A DNA stretch of 36,535 bases from Actinomycetota bacterium (GCA_963169665.1 CAUJET010000081.1:1-36535), one strand, 5' to 3'; positions 1-8,998 are shown, counted from the first letter of the stretch. A program made the numbers and translations. The notes: generated from the sequence alone by a model not told the origin.

Positions 1-1
1 C

Positions 2-115
2 AGAATCCGCGGCCCGGTGGAGCGCCTCACCCGTGCGCCCGGCGTGCGGTTCGGCGCCGACGTGGTGGCCGCCGGCCGTGCAATGGGTGCCGCGGTCGCC
101 GCGGCGCTGCGCTGA
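2..115 (+). CDS. 3' end of an unidentified gene (partial)
   Basis: An open frame runs from the window edge to the TGA at 113-115. The visible 37 residues (RIRGPVERLTRAP... ending AAALR) are Arg/Ala/Val-rich with no motif I recognise. The frame is open throughout and has the strong third-position GC bias of a real gene, so I take it as the C-terminus of an upstream gene. No function can be assigned. Confidence 0.5.
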   Translation, partial: RIRGPVERLTRAPGVRFGADVVAAGRAMGAAVAAALR

Positions 116-165
116 CCGATCGGCGGCCGGCGGCCACCACGTGGCCCGTCGTGACACGTCGGTTC

Positions 166-184
166 GCGATCGTTTTCCGATCGC
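166..184 (+). terminator. Small hairpin after the partial gene, weak terminator candidate
   Basis: A 7-bp perfect stem (GCGATCG/CGATCGC) closes a TTTTC loop about 50 nt after the stop of the partial gene. There is no clean T-run after the stem (GCGTTTCGG follows), so termination is only possible. Confidence 0.25.
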
Positions 185-210
185 GCGTTTCGGATGTCGC
201 CCTGTGGGGC

Positions 211-528
211 ATGACGACGGACGTACACGCGATTCCTGCCCCCGCTCCGGCCGCTGCGCCCCACCCCGTCCTCGCGTGGCTCGCGCCACGACTCGGCCGG
301 GATGCGCCCGTCCCGGCCGGCACCGCGCGGCTGCTCGGCCTCGTCGTCCACGACCCGACGTACCGCGACCCGGACATCGCCGCCCGGGCTGCATGGATCG
401 GCGACGGCACCTGTCCGGGGCAGGTGATGGCCGACCACGCCGCCGACCTCGCTCGCTACGACCTGGTCGTCAGCGTCACGTGGCACGCCGAGGGGCCGGA
501 GGCCGTGCTCGTGCTCGTGAATCCGTGA
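211..528 (+). CDS. Small conserved-looking hypothetical protein (105 aa)
   Basis: I chose the ATG at 211; an in-frame upstream start at 151 would add 20 basic residues with no protein-like pattern. The product begins with an Ala/Pro-rich stretch (about residues 6-20), followed by a globular part with VLAWLAPRLG and, near the C-terminus, DLARYDLVVSVTW and AVLVLVNP, which look like buried strands. There is no signal peptide or membrane segment. The family is not recognised. It lies about 45 bp before nadA on the same strand, but a TANNNT box lies directly before nadA, so the two need not be co-transcribed. Confidence 0.5.
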   Translation: MTTDVHAIPAPAPAAAPHPVLAWLAPRLGRDAPVPAGTARLLGLVVHDPTYRDPDIAARAAWIGDGTCPGQVMADHAADLARYDLVVSVTWHAEGPEAVLVLVNP

Positions 529-559
529 ACAACGTGCCGGGTCGGTGATCCGGGCTGCG

Positions 560-565
560 TAGCCT
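560..565 (+). promoter_or_regulatory. Probable -10 box (TAGCCT) of the nadABC operon
   Basis: TAGCCT ends 7 nt before the GTG start of nadA, the spacing expected if transcription begins at or next to the start codon (leaderless mRNA). No Shine-Dalgarno sequence lies between. No good -35 hexamer is visible. Confidence 0.45.
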
Positions 566-572
566 GGCCGAC

Positions 573-1604
573 GTGACCCCCACCTCCTCCACCCCGACCG
601 GCCTGCCACAGCCCAGCGACGGAAGCGCTGAGGGCTGGGACCGCGAGGCCTGGGCGGCCGACGTCCGTCGGTTGGCCCACGAGCGCGATGCCGTGATCCT
701 GGCCCACAACTACCAGCTGCCCGAGATCCAGGACATCGCCGACCACGTCGGCGACTCGCTCGCGCTGTCCCGCGTCGCCGCGTCCGTCGACGCCTCCACG
801 ATCGTGTTCTGCGGCGTGCACTTCATGGCCGAGACGGCGAAGATCCTCAGCTACGACAAGACCGTCCTGATCCCTGACGAGCGTGCGGGGTGCAGTCTCG
901 CCGACACGATCACGGCCGAGCAGCTCCGGGCGTGGAAAGCCGAGCACCCCGGTGCACAGGTCGTGAGCTACGTCAACACGACCGCGGCGGTGAAGGCCGA
1001 AACGGACATCTGCTGCACGTCGTCGAACGCGGTCGACGTGGTCGCGTCGATCGATCCCGACATCGAGATCCTGTTCTGCCCCGACCAGTTCCTCGGTGCC
1101 CACGTGCAGCGCCTCACCGGTCGCACGAACATGCACATCTGGATGGGGGAGTGCCACGTGCACGCCGGCATCAACGGCGCCGACCTGCGCGCCCGGGTGG
1201 AGGCAGAGCCCGAGGCCGAGCTGTTCATCCACCCCGAGTGCGGTTGCGCGACGAGCGCGCTCTATCTCGCGTCGTCGGGCGTCGTGCCCGCGGAACGCAC
1301 CAAGATCCTGTCCACGTCGGGCATGGTCACCGCCGCCGAGCAGACCACGGCGAGCAAGGTGCTCGTGGCCACCGAGACCGGCATGCTGCACCAGCTCCGC
1401 AAGGCGAACCCGCTCGTGATCTTCGAGCCGATCAACCGGGCGGCCGTGTGCAAGTACATGAAGATGATCACGCCCGACAAGCTGCTGCGCTCGCTGCAGA
1501 CGCTCACCGATGAGGTGACCGTGCCGCGTGACATCGCCGACCGGGCTCGCCTGAGCGTCGAGCGGATGATCGCGATCGGTACCCCGAGCCGCACGGCCGA
1601 GTGA
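573..1604 (+). CDS. nadA: Quinolinate synthase NadA
   Basis: Condenses iminoaspartate (made by NadB) with dihydroxyacetone phosphate to give quinolinate, using a [4Fe-4S] cluster, in the cytoplasm. The 343-aa length is normal for the long NadA type. AHNYQ (about 44-48) and GDSLALSR (60-67) are substrate-side motifs. Three cysteines in the family's cluster-ligand contexts are visible: C80 ([12 protein letters not shown]), C194 (MGECHVH) and C293 ([10 protein letters not shown]). The GTG start follows a TAGCCT box by 7 nt and gives a short variable N-terminus. It is the first gene of nadA-nadB-nadC, with an 18-nt gap to nadB. Confidence 0.96.
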   Translation: MTPTSSTPTGLPQPSDGSAEGWDREAWAADVRRLAHERDAVILAHNYQLPEIQDIADHVGDSLALSRVAASVDASTIVFCGVHFMAETAKILSYDKTVLIPDERAGCSLADTITAEQLRAWKAEHPGAQVVSYVNTTAAVKAETDICCTSSNAVDVVASIDPDIEILFCPDQFLGAHVQRLTGRTNMHIWMGECHVHAGINGADLRARVEAEPEAELFIHPECGCATSALYLASSGVVPAERTKILSTSGMVTAAEQTTASKVLVATETGMLHQLRKANPLVIFEPINRAAVCKYMKMITPDKLLRSLQTLTDEVTVPRDIADRARLSVERMIAIGTPSRTAE

Positions 1605-1622
1605 CCTCTGGGTGATCGTCAG

Positions 1623-3347
1623 GTGACCGCACATCCGCTTCCGCGCCGTCTCGCCGCGCCGCCCGCCACCTGGTCGCGCGACGTCGACGTGGTGGTGCTC
1701 GGTTCCGGTGCCGCCGGGCTCTCGGCTGCGCTGGCCGCTCGCCCCGTGCGCACCGCGTTGATCGTCACCAAGGACACGCTCGACGCGGGCAGCACCGCGT
1801 GGGCACAGGGTGGCCTCGCCGGGGTGCTCGACCCGAGCGACTCGCTCGAGAACCACGTCCGTGACACGCTCGTCGCCGGTGCCGGCCTGTGCGACGAGGC
1901 CAATGTGCGCACCCTCGTGGCCGAAGCGCCGAAGGCGTTGCGGTACCTGATGCGCCTCGGGGCCGCGTTCGATCCGTCGCACGAGGGCACCGGGCCGGCG
2001 CTCACCCGCGAGGGTGGCCACAGCCACAACCGCATCGTCCACTCGGGTGGCGACCAGAGCGGTGCCGAGGTGCAGCGCACACTCGACGAGAACGCGGTCG
2101 CGGCGGGCGTCGAGGTGATGGACCGGGCGTTCGCGCTCGATCTCCTCGTCGGCACCAACACCGCCGGCGGTCGCCAGGCCGCGGGTGTCCGCATCGCCCG
2201 CATCGACGCGGCCGGCGACGTCGTCTCGGTCGGTGTCGTCACGGCACGAGCGGTGGTGATCGCCACGGGCGGCTACGGCCAGGTGTTCGCGAGCACCTCG
2301 AACCCGCCGGCGGTCACGGGTGACGGCCTGGCCCTCGCACTGCGCGCCGGCCTGCCGGCCCGTGACATCGAATTCGTCCAGTTCCACCCGACGGTGTTGT
2401 GGCGCGGCCCCGACGCGAAGGGACAGCAGGCGCTGATCAGCGAGGCGGTGCGGGGCGAAGGCGCGATCCTGTTCGACGGGGCGGGCGAGCGGGTGATGCT
2501 CGGCGTCCACCCGCAGGAGGACCTCGCGCCTCGCGACGTGGTGGCGTCGGCCATCAGCCGGCGCATGGCCTCGGCGCCGGCCGGCGTGGACGACCACGTG
2601 TTCCTCGACGCGACGCACATGGGCGAGCGCTTCTACACGCGGTTCCCGGGGATCACCGCGGCGTGTCGCGATGCGGGCATCGACCCAGCGACGGATCGGA
2701 TCCCGGTCGCGCCGGCCGCGCACTACGTGTGCGGTGGTGTGGTGGCGGGTCTCGACGGACGCACCGAACTGCCGGGCCTGTACGCCGTCGGCGAGGTCGC
2801 CTGCACCGGTGTCCACGGCGCCAACCGCCTCGCGAGCAACAGCCTCACCGAGGGAGTGGTGGCCGGCACGCGCGTCGGTCGCGACCTCGCCTGGGAGCTG
2901 CCCGAGGACGTCGGCTGGACGGAGGAGGACGGCGATCCCACGTTGCGGCTGGTCGACCCCGACCGCCGCACCACCGTCCGCACCACGATGTCGAGGCACG
3001 TCGGCGTGCTGCGTACGCCCGAGGGTCTCGACACCGCTGGCGCCGCGCTCGATCTGCCCGTCGACTCGGCCGGCTGGGGCCGCGGTGCGTGGGAGGCCAC
3101 CAATCTGCTCACCGTTGCTCGCTCGGTCGTCGCCGCCGCCACGACGCGCACGGAGAGCCGTGGGTGCCATCGGCGCACCGATCACACCGGGCCGGTCGAC
3201 GACTGGCTGGTCCACCTCGACGTCCGCCTCGACCACCGCGGCGAGGTGGTGGTCGCCGGCGCGCCGACCGCCGCGGCCCGCGCCGTCGGCGTCGCATCCA
3301 CCGCATCCACCGTTCCCCCCGATCCCCCCGACTCCCGCGAGGCCTGA
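1623..3347 (+). CDS. nadB: L-aspartate oxidase NadB
   Basis: FAD enzyme oxidising L-aspartate to iminoaspartate, the first step of de novo NAD synthesis. The 574 residues show the dinucleotide-binding GSGAAG at 27-32, STAWAQGG at 57-64, the REGGHSHNRIVH active-site segment at 128-139, FVQFHPTVLW near 250, and HYVCGGV plus GANRLASNSLTEG in the last third, all typical of the fumarate reductase/succinate dehydrogenase flavoprotein family as it appears in NadB. A helical C-terminal region follows. The GTG start lies 18 nt after nadA, and only 2 nt separate its stop from nadC, so translation of the three is probably coupled. Confidence 0.95.
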   Translation: MTAHPLPRRLAAPPATWSRDVDVVVLGSGAAGLSAALAARPVRTALIVTKDTLDAGSTAWAQGGLAGVLDPSDSLENHVRDTLVAGAGLCDEANVRTLVAEAPKALRYLMRLGAAFDPSHEGTGPALTREGGHSHNRIVHSGGDQSGAEVQRTLDENAVAAGVEVMDRAFALDLLVGTNTAGGRQAAGVRIARIDAAGDVVSVGVVTARAVVIATGGYGQVFASTSNPPAVTGDGLALALRAGLPARDIEFVQFHPTVLWRGPDAKGQQALISEAVRGEGAILFDGAGERVMLGVHPQEDLAPRDVVASAISRRMASAPAGVDDHVFLDATHMGERFYTRFPGITAACRDAGIDPATDRIPVAPAAHYVCGGVVAGLDGRTELPGLYAVGEVACTGVHGANRLASNSLTEGVVAGTRVGRDLAWELPEDVGWTEEDGDPTLRLVDPDRRTTVRTTMSRHVGVLRTPEGLDTAGAALDLPVDSAGWGRGAWEATNLLTVARSVVAAATTRTESRGCHRRTDHTGPVDDWLVHLDVRLDHRGEVVVAGAPTAAARAVGVASTASTVPPDPPDSREA

Positions 3348-3349
3348 CG

Positions 3350-4261
3350 ATGTTCGTGTTCCATCCCCTCAGCGACGACACCCGTCACCGGCTCATCGCC
3401 GGCGGGCTCGACCCCGATGCCGTCGCGGCCCTGGTGCGCCTCGCGATCGCCGAGGACCTCGCGGGTGGCATCGATGTCACGTCCACCGCGACGGTGCCCG
3501 CCGACCAGCGCAGCGTCGGGGAGTTCGGGGCGCGCAAGCCCGGTGTCGTGGCCGGCCTCGCGTTGGCGGCTGCCGTCGTCGACACGGTGTGCGGACCGGC
3601 CTCGAGCGACTTCGACTACCTCGTCGCCGATGGCGCCTGCGTCGAGGGCGGCACGGCGGTGGCCCGCGTGGAGGCGCCCACTCGCCTGCTGCTCACCGCC
3701 GAGCGCACCGCACTCAACCTGGTGTGCCATGTGAGCGGCGTGGCCACGATCACCCGCCGGTGGGCCGATGCGCTCGAGGGCACCGGCGCGGTCGTGCGCG
3801 ACACGCGCAAGACGTTGCCAGGCCTGCGTGCACTGCAGAAGTACGGGGTGCGTTGTGGCGGCGGGCGGAACCACCGGATGGCGCTCAGCGACGCGGCGCT
3901 GGTGAAGGACAACCACGTGCTCGCCGCGGGCGGCGTGGCCGAGGCCTTCGCTGCGGTACGCGGGTTGGCCGCCACGATCCCGGTCGAGATCGAGGTCGAT
4001 TCGCTCGACGGTCTCCGCGAGGCGATCGAGGCGGGCGCCGACGTGGTGCTGCTCGACAACTTCGTGCCCGAGCAGATGGTGCAGGCGGTCGCGATCCGCG
4101 ACGAGCTGCGCCGCGGCGTGATCCTCGAGGCGAGCGGCGGCCTCACGCTCGAGACCGCCCGTCGGGTCGGTGAGACGGGTGTGGACTACATCGCCGTCGG
4201 CGAGCTGACCCACTCGGTCACGGTGTTCGACATCGGTCTCGACCTGCGCGCGGTCGTGTGA
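3350..4261 (+). CDS. nadC: Nicotinate-nucleotide pyrophosphorylase (quinolinate phosphoribosyltransferase) NadC
   Basis: Converts quinolinate and PRPP to nicotinate mononucleotide with release of CO2. The 303-aa product has the family landmarks in order: EDLAGGIDVTST (35-46), the binding segment RDTRKTLPGLR (150-160), GGGRNHR (170-176) and KDNH (186-189), then a TIM-barrel-like C-terminal half with EIEVDSL, VLLDNF and ASGGLTLE. ATG at 3350 begins 2 nt after the nadB stop; the frame remains open far upstream but overlaps nadB, so this start is clear. It closes the NAD operon and runs towards the convergent FKBP gene. Confidence 0.95.
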   Translation: MFVFHPLSDDTRHRLIAGGLDPDAVAALVRLAIAEDLAGGIDVTSTATVPADQRSVGEFGARKPGVVAGLALAAAVVDTVCGPASSDFDYLVADGACVEGGTAVARVEAPTRLLLTAERTALNLVCHVSGVATITRRWADALEGTGAVVRDTRKTLPGLRALQKYGVRCGGGRNHRMALSDAALVKDNHVLAAGGVAEAFAAVRGLAATIPVEIEVDSLDGLREAIEAGADVVLLDNFVPEQMVQAVAIRDELRRGVILEASGGLTLETARRVGETGVDYIAVGELTHSVTVFDIGLDLRAVV

Positions 4262-4266
4262 CGCGC

Positions 4267-4283
4267 CCGGCCCGCCGGGCCGG
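4267..4283. terminator. Hairpin between convergent nadC and FKBP gene
   Basis: A 7-bp GC-only stem (CCGGCCC/GGGCCGG) with a 3-nt loop lies 5 nt after the nadC stop. No T-run follows on either strand, so this is at best a weak or Rho-assisted bidirectional terminator. Confidence 0.4.
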
Positions 4284-4289
4284 CGCCAT

Positions 4290-4349
4290 CAGATGGTGGC
4301 GATGCAGACGATAGCGATGCAGACGATCGCGTTTCAGACGATGGCGATG
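4290..4349. repeat. Four tandem 15-bp units spanning the stop codon of the FKBP gene
   Basis: The units CAGATGGTGGCGATG, CAGACGATAGCGATG, CAGACGATCGCGTTT and CAGACGATGGCGATG abut one another. The last one carries the C-terminal Ile-Ala-Ile-Val codons (minus strand); the stop codon bridges units 3 and 4. Units 1-3 lie in the 3' untranslated side, as if the gene end had been duplicated past its stop and then drifted. Confidence 0.8.
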
Positions 4350-5278
4350 AGGTCGATCACCAGCACGAGGTCGGTGTCGGCGGGGACGCCCAACTCGGTG
4401 TTGCCGGTTGACCCGAACGCGTCGACGAACGGGATGATCATCTTGCGGCTGCCGCCGACCTTCATGCCGGCCATGCCTTCGATGATGCCGGGCAGCGAGC
4501 CCTGCTCGACGAACTGGATCGGCTGCGGCTGACCGGTCTCCCAGGACGACGCGACCTGCTCGCCGGTGTCGCCGCGGAAGGCGATCAGGTGCAGGTACGC
4601 GGTCTGACCGAGCTGGAGCTCCGTGCCGTCGCCGACCACGAGGTCCTCGATCAACAGTTCGTCGCGGTTCGGGGCACCCTCGACGGTGACGTCGGGTGCG
4701 TCGGCAGGATCGGTGGCCGGGATGATCGCCATGACGTCGACCACGAAGGTCAGTGCGTCGCCGGCCTGGATGACGTCGCCCTGGGGGTTGTCGCCGTAGG
4801 CAAGCTCGGCCGGGATGTCGAGCTGGTACTGGCCCCCGGCCTTCACGCCGAGCAGCCCCTGCTCCCAGCCCGGGATCACGGTCTGAGCGCCCAGTGCCAC
4901 GGGGAACGGCTCGCCGCGGTCGTAGCTGTTGTCGAACTCCGCGCCGTCCTCGGAGCGCACGCCGACGTAGTGGACGACCACCGTGTCGCCCTCCTTCGTC
5001 GCTTCGCCCTCACCTTCCACGAGGGCGGTGACGACGAGCTCGGTGACCTCGCCCGTCGGGATCGCGACCGTCGGCTTCGGCGGCACGTTCGCGTCGACCG
5101 TGGTGGCGGGCGCCTCGTCGGCGCCGTCGGCTGCGGTGGCGTCGGTCGCGGTGGCGTCGGTCGCGGTCGTGGTCGCCGTGCTCGAGCCGTCCTCCACGTT
5201 GGAGTCGCCACAGGCGGTGACGAGCAGGGCGGCGGCGAGCGCCAGGGGGGCGAGACGAGCGGGTCGGGGGAAACGCAT
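4334..5278 (-). CDS. Secreted lipoprotein with two FKBP-type peptidyl-prolyl isomerase domains
   Basis: Predicted extracytoplasmic PPIase that helps fold exported proteins. The N-terminus is a lipoprotein signal (basic start, hydrophobic stretch, LVTAC lipobox, Cys23), followed by a Thr/Ala/Asp linker (30-75). Domain 1 (about 81-186) is a canonical FKBP: VVHYVG, GAEFDNSYDRG, VIPGWEQGLLGVKAGG and ELAYGDNP. Domain 2 (about 208-314) is degenerate: it keeps GMKVGGSRKMIIP but lacks the VIPGW and AYG residues, so it may be structural or a chaperone part rather than catalytic. The ATG is preceded by TACCCT with a 6-nt gap. Divergent from the MFS gene and convergent with nadC. Confidence 0.9.
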   Translation of the reverse strand: MRFPRPARLAPLALAAALLVTACGDSNVEDGSSTATTTATDATATDATAADGADEAPATTVDANVPPKPTVAIPTGEVTELVVTALVEGEGEATKEGDTVVVHYVGVRSEDGAEFDNSYDRGEPFPVALGAQTVIPGWEQGLLGVKAGGQYQLDIPAELAYGDNPQGDVIQAGDALTFVVDVMAIIPATDPADAPDVTVEGAPNRDELLIEDLVVGDGTELQLGQTAYLHLIAFRGDTGEQVASSWETGQPQPIQFVEQGSLPGIIEGMAGMKVGGSRKMIIPFVDAFGSTGNTELGVPADTDLVLVIDLIAIV

Positions 5279-5334
5279 CCGGCGAGGGTACCGGCCGTGC
5301 GGCCCGTCGGGTCGTCAGCTAGAACGGGTGAGCC

Positions 5335-6597
5335 ATGTGGAACCTGCTGCGCACCAACCACGACATCCGCTCGTTGTTCGCGGCGCAGGTCGTGTCGTTC
5401 ATGGGCGACTGGTTCGCCTACGTGGCGTTCGTGGGGCTGGTGCAGGACGTCACCGACGCACCGATCCTGGTGACGATGGTCTACGTGGCCCAGGCGTTGC
5501 CCGCGTTCTTGATGGCCGCGATCGCCGGCCCGGCGGCCGACCGGTTCGACCGGCGCAACATCATCCGCATCGTCTCGGTGGTGCAGGCCGTCGCCGCTGC
5601 AGGGCTGCTGCTGGTCCACTCGGCGGACAGCCTCTGGGTCGGGTTCGTGTGCCTGTGCGCGATCTCGGCGCTGGGGTCGTTCGTCGGTCCGTCGGCCCAG
5701 GCGGGTCTGCCGAACCTGGCGCGAACACCCGAGGAGTTGACGAAGGCGGCGCTGCTGTTCGGGTCGCTGTGGGGCGCGATGCTCGCGATCGGCGCCGCGG
5801 TCGGCGGTGTCGTCGCCAGCGTGTTCGGCCGCGACGTCGCGTTCATCGCCAACGCGCTGTCGTTCGTGGCCGCCGCCGGCGCGGTCTCCCTGATCCGCCG
5901 ACCGATGCAGAACGAGCGGGCCACGTCCGCCGGCCCCGCACCGCGGATGCGGCCGATCGCCGACATGCGCGAGGCGTTCGGGTACGCCCGCCGAGACTCG
6001 GTGCTGCTGTCGCTGCTCGCATCGAAGGCCACGTTCGCGATGGGCGCCGGGATCGTGGGACTGTTGGCCGTGCTGGCCACCGAGGAGCTCGGCGGTGGCG
6101 ACGCCGCGACGGGCGTGCTGATCGGCGCCCGAGGCGTCGGTGTGGCGTTGGGACCGCTGATCGCCGCGCGACTCGTGGGGCCGTCGATGTCGCGCGTGCT
6201 GCTGCTGTGCGGCGGCGCTGGTCTCGCGTTCGGCGTCTGTTACCTCGGGCTCAGCGTGGCGCCGGCGCTCGCGATCGCGGTGCCGTTCACCTTCCTCGCC
6301 CATCTCGGTGGCGGCGCCCAGTGGACGCTGTCGACCTACGGTCTGCAGCGGCGGGCACCCGACCACGTGCGCGGCCGGATCCTCGCCGGTGACTTCGGGA
6401 TCGTCACGCTGATCATCACGTTGTCGAACCTCGCCGCGGGTGCGCTCGCCGGGGCCGTGGGTGCTCGGGTGGCCATCGCCACGTTCGCCGCCCTCGGGCT
6501 CGCGGCGGGCGCGGCGTATCTGGTCCTGACCCGGCCGGTCAGGGCGCGGCTGGCGCTGGAGGAGCGCTCGGAACCGACGATCGTTCCTGCGGGCTGA
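5335..6597 (+). CDS. Major facilitator superfamily transporter (MFS_3/exporter type)
   Basis: Inner-membrane permease of 420 aa with about twelve hydrophobic segments. After the N-terminal LFAAQVVSFMGDWFAYVAF segment, the cytoplasmic loop motif GPAADRFDRRN (65-75) is the MFS signature between helices 2 and 3. The pattern resembles the enterobactin exporter-like/DHA3 branch, suggesting efflux of a small molecule, but substrate cannot be read from sequence. The ATG is 56 nt from the divergent FKBP start. Its last 59 nt overlap the end of the convergent ABC1 kinase gene. Confidence 0.85.
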   Translation: MWNLLRTNHDIRSLFAAQVVSFMGDWFAYVAFVGLVQDVTDAPILVTMVYVAQALPAFLMAAIAGPAADRFDRRNIIRIVSVVQAVAAAGLLLVHSADSLWVGFVCLCAISALGSFVGPSAQAGLPNLARTPEELTKAALLFGSLWGAMLAIGAAVGGVVASVFGRDVAFIANALSFVAAAGAVSLIRRPMQNERATSAGPAPRMRPIADMREAFGYARRDSVLLSLLASKATFAMGAGIVGLLAVLATEELGGGDAATGVLIGARGVGVALGPLIAARLVGPSMSRVLLLCGGAGLAFGVCYLGLSVAPALAIAVPFTFLAHLGGGAQWTLSTYGLQRRAPDHVRGRILAGDFGIVTLIITLSNLAAGALAGAVGARVAIATFAALGLAAGAAYLVLTRPVRARLALEERSEPTIVPAG

Positions 6598-8032
6598 GCG
6601 AACGCAGCCACGGCTGCTCGGCCTCGGCGATCGGGGTGCTGGGCGGGCCCTGCACGAACGGCCACAGCTCCTCGGCCATCTTGCGGTAGTTGCCGCTCGC
6701 GGTGAGTTCGCCGAGCAGGGCGTAGAGACCGAGGTTGATGCGCTGGATGAACACGAATGCCTTCGGCACCGTGGCGTACTGCGAGATCGGACTCGTGCGG
6801 TCGAAGGTGTGGCGCACGATCCGGCTCGCGTACTCGCCCGACCAGGTGACCTGCTTGTCCTCGCGGACGCTCTCGTAGAACTGGCTGAAGTACTCGCCGA
6901 CCTCGTCGTCGGGCACGGGCGCACCCGGACGCAGCATGCCCGCCGATTCGAGGATCCGGCGGAACGCCGGCACGTCGTGCTCGTACGCGGCGGTGCGCAC
7001 CATCGATACGAACGTGTGCATCTCGGTGTCGCTGAAGTGCTTGACGAGACCGAAGTCGAAGAACGTGACGCGCCCGTCGCCGTGGAACAGGTAGTTGCCG
7101 GGGTGCGGGTCGCCGTTGAACAGGTGCATGCCGTAGAGGCTGCGGAACACGAAACGGAACAGGGTCTCGCCGATCATGTCCCGTTGTTCCTGGTCCCACG
7201 TGAGCGCATCGGCCCAGGTGTGGCCGGTGACGAGTTCTGTGGTGAGCACGCGACGTGTGCTGAGCGACGGGAGCACCTCGGGCACGTGGATGAACGGGTG
7301 GCCGCGGTAGTGGTCGGCGAACACGGTCTGGTTGCGGGCCTCGAGTTCGTAGTCGAGCTCGTCGGTGATTCGTTCCTTGATCTCGGCGACCATCTCGTCG
7401 GGGTCGAGCCCGCCGAATCCCTGCTTCAGGATCGCGCCGAGCAGGTCGGCATTGCGCAGGTCGGCGGCGATCGCCTCGGCGACGCCGGGGTACTGGACCT
7501 TCACGGCGACGGCTCGTTCGAGTCCGGTGGCCGGGTCGACGACGACCGCGCGGTGCACCTGTCCGATCGATGCCGATGCGAGCGGCTGGGGATCCCACTC
7601 GACGAACAACTCGTCCGGGTGACGGCCGAGCTCCTCCCGGATGACCTGCGCGGCGAGGTCGGCGCTCATCGGCGGCGCATTGGACTGCAGCTGGGCGAGC
7701 GCCTCGCGCAGCGGTCCGGGCAGACCCTCGTCGACGTAGCTCGCCATCTGGCCGAGCTTCATCAGGGCGCCCTTCATGTTGCCGAGCCGCTCGCTGATCG
7801 CCTCGGCGGTCTTGAGCTCGCGTTCGCTGTCGAGTTCGATGCGCCGTTCCGCGGTGGCGAACACCTTTCGCGCCGCGGTCGACGCATACGTGCTGCCCAC
7901 CTTGAGACCGAGCGAGGCGAGGTCGACGTTGCGCTGCAGCCGCACGTCGTGTCGGTGTCGCAGCGCGAGCGCTCCGGCGACCCCACCGGTGAAACCCAGG
8001 AGGACGAGCAGTCGGGTCAGGCCTCGTGTCAC
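6539..8032 (-). CDS. ABC1/UbiB/AarF-family atypical kinase
   Basis: A 497-aa protein-kinase-like ATPase of the family linked to quinone and isoprenoid-lipid metabolism. A hydrophobic N-terminal segment (about 6-24) probably anchors it. Family hallmarks: the KxGQ motif (KLGQ, 92-95), the Ala-rich loop in place of the glycine loop with SIGQVHRA (155-162), the VAVKVQYPG lysine (K178), the catalytic segment GDPHPGN and the metal-binding FDFGLVKHF. The TTG/GTG/ATG choice is uncertain by a few codons; the start used is immediately before a hydrophobic segment. Actinobacterial members have no settled substrate. Its 3' end overlaps the MFS gene by 59 bp in antisense. Confidence 0.88.
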   Translation of the reverse strand: MTRGLTRLLVLLGFTGGVAGALALRHRHDVRLQRNVDLASLGLKVGSTYASTAARKVFATAERRIELDSERELKTAEAISERLGNMKGALMKLGQMASYVDEGLPGPLREALAQLQSNAPPMSADLAAQVIREELGRHPDELFVEWDPQPLASASIGQVHRAVVVDPATGLERAVAVKVQYPGVAEAIAADLRNADLLGAILKQGFGGLDPDEMVAEIKERITDELDYELEARNQTVFADHYRGHPFIHVPEVLPSLSTRRVLTTELVTGHTWADALTWDQEQRDMIGETLFRFVFRSLYGMHLFNGDPHPGNYLFHGDGRVTFFDFGLVKHFSDTEMHTFVSMVRTAAYEHDVPAFRRILESAGMLRPGAPVPDDEVGEYFSQFYESVREDKQVTWSGEYASRIVRHTFDRTSPISQYATVPKAFVFIQRINLGLYALLGELTASGNYRKMAEELWPFVQGPPSTPIAEAEQPWLRSLSPQERSSVPSAPPAPAAP

Positions 8033-8110
8033 GCACAGAGGATGCCCCGACCGTCGCGAGAACGGCCACTCCCGGCGTGTGCCATCCGCCGCCCGACGGA
8101 GGGGTGGAGC

Positions 8111-8998
8111 TCAGGCGGTGGGGGCGGGGGTGCGCAGGTCGGCGCGCTCGATCACGCTGTGGGCAGCGCGCAGCAGCGTGGGCACGAACCGGTCGGCGTT
8201 GGCGACCACGGCGTCGTGGTCGCCGTCGACGCGGAAGGCCTCCGCGCCCTTGATCGACTCGAACAGTCGCACCTGACGCCGCACGGGCACCACCCGGTCG
8301 CGCATGGTGATGACGACCGAGGTGGGGACGTCGACCTCGCCGAGCCACGGTCGCGACGAGAACGAGCCGATCGCCTTGCCGGCCTCGAGCACCATCCGCC
8401 AGTCGTGCATGCTGGCCTCCTGCACCGCCCATGGCTCCCACTGCTCGGTCTTGCGCTGCAGGTAGAGCTGGGCGGTGAGCCAACGGCGCGCCTGCAGCGG
8501 TGTGAGCCGTGCGACGGCAGCGAGACCGGACAGGCCGAGAAAGCTCATCCGCTCCTCGCGCGACGTGACGAAGTAGCCGCTCGTGGCGCAGAGGACGAGG
8601 CCGGCGACGCGCTCGGGATGCTGGCGCCAGATGAGCTGGGCGATGGGGCCGCCCATCGAGTAGCCGACCGGGATGAACCGTTCGATGCCGAGCACGTCGC
8701 ACACGGCGACTGCGTCGTCGGCGCAGTCCTCGAGGCGGAACTGCTTCTTCGAGCGGATGCCGCGCCCATGGCCGCGATGGTCGATCGCGATCACCCGGTA
8801 CTGGCGGCCGAGCGGGTGGTACGTGGTGAACCAGTTGAGGTCCGCGGTCGCGGTCCAGCCGTGCAGCAGCACGAGCGTGGGCGCGCCGGGAGGCCCTTCG
8901 ACGTGACGCACGAACGTGGTGCCTCGGCCGGGCAGCTCCATGGCCGCGCCCGGCGGCAGGATGGGGGACGAGACGCCCCCGCCGTCACGGATGGCCAC
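8111..8998 (-). CDS. Alpha/beta hydrolase
   Basis: Predicted serine hydrolase of 295 aa (276 if the internal ATG at residue 20 is used). It shows LLHGW (44-48) for the oxyanion-hole side, the nucleophile elbow GYSMGG with Ser114, an acid candidate in TMRDRVVPVRR, and a late His in DGDHDAV, i.e. a complete Ser-Asp-His set. Substrate is unknown; epoxide-hydrolase, esterase and haloalkane-dehalogenase relatives share this pattern. The GTG start directly abuts the greA stop (TGAGTG), so it is co-transcribed with greA. The ABC1 kinase gene follows on the same strand 78 bp on and may belong to the same transcript. Confidence 0.85.
   Translation of the reverse strand: MAIRDGGGVSSPILPPGAAMELPGRGTTFVRHVEGPPGAPTLVLLHGWTATADLNWFTTYHPLGRQYRVIAIDHRGHGRGIRSKKQFRLEDCADDAVAVCDVLGIERFIPVGYSMGGPIAQLIWRQHPERVAGLVLCATSGYFVTSREERMSFLGLSGLAAVARLTPLQARRWLTAQLYLQRKTEQWEPWAVQEASMHDWRMVLEAGKAIGSFSSRPWLGEVDVPTSVVITMRDRVVPVRRQVRLFESIKGAEAFRVDGDHDAVVANADRFVPTLLRAAHSVIERADLRTPAPTA

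Noticed and set aside
456..3236. 926-codon open frame on the minus strand across nadA-nadB
   Set aside because: An antisense shadow produced by high GC; the plus strand has three clear NAD genes and the product is low-complexity Arg/Gly/Val/Asp without domains. The same holds for the long frames at 4876-6924 (-), 6809-9673 (+), 11102-13732 (+), 11325-13322 (-) and 16903-18975 (-).
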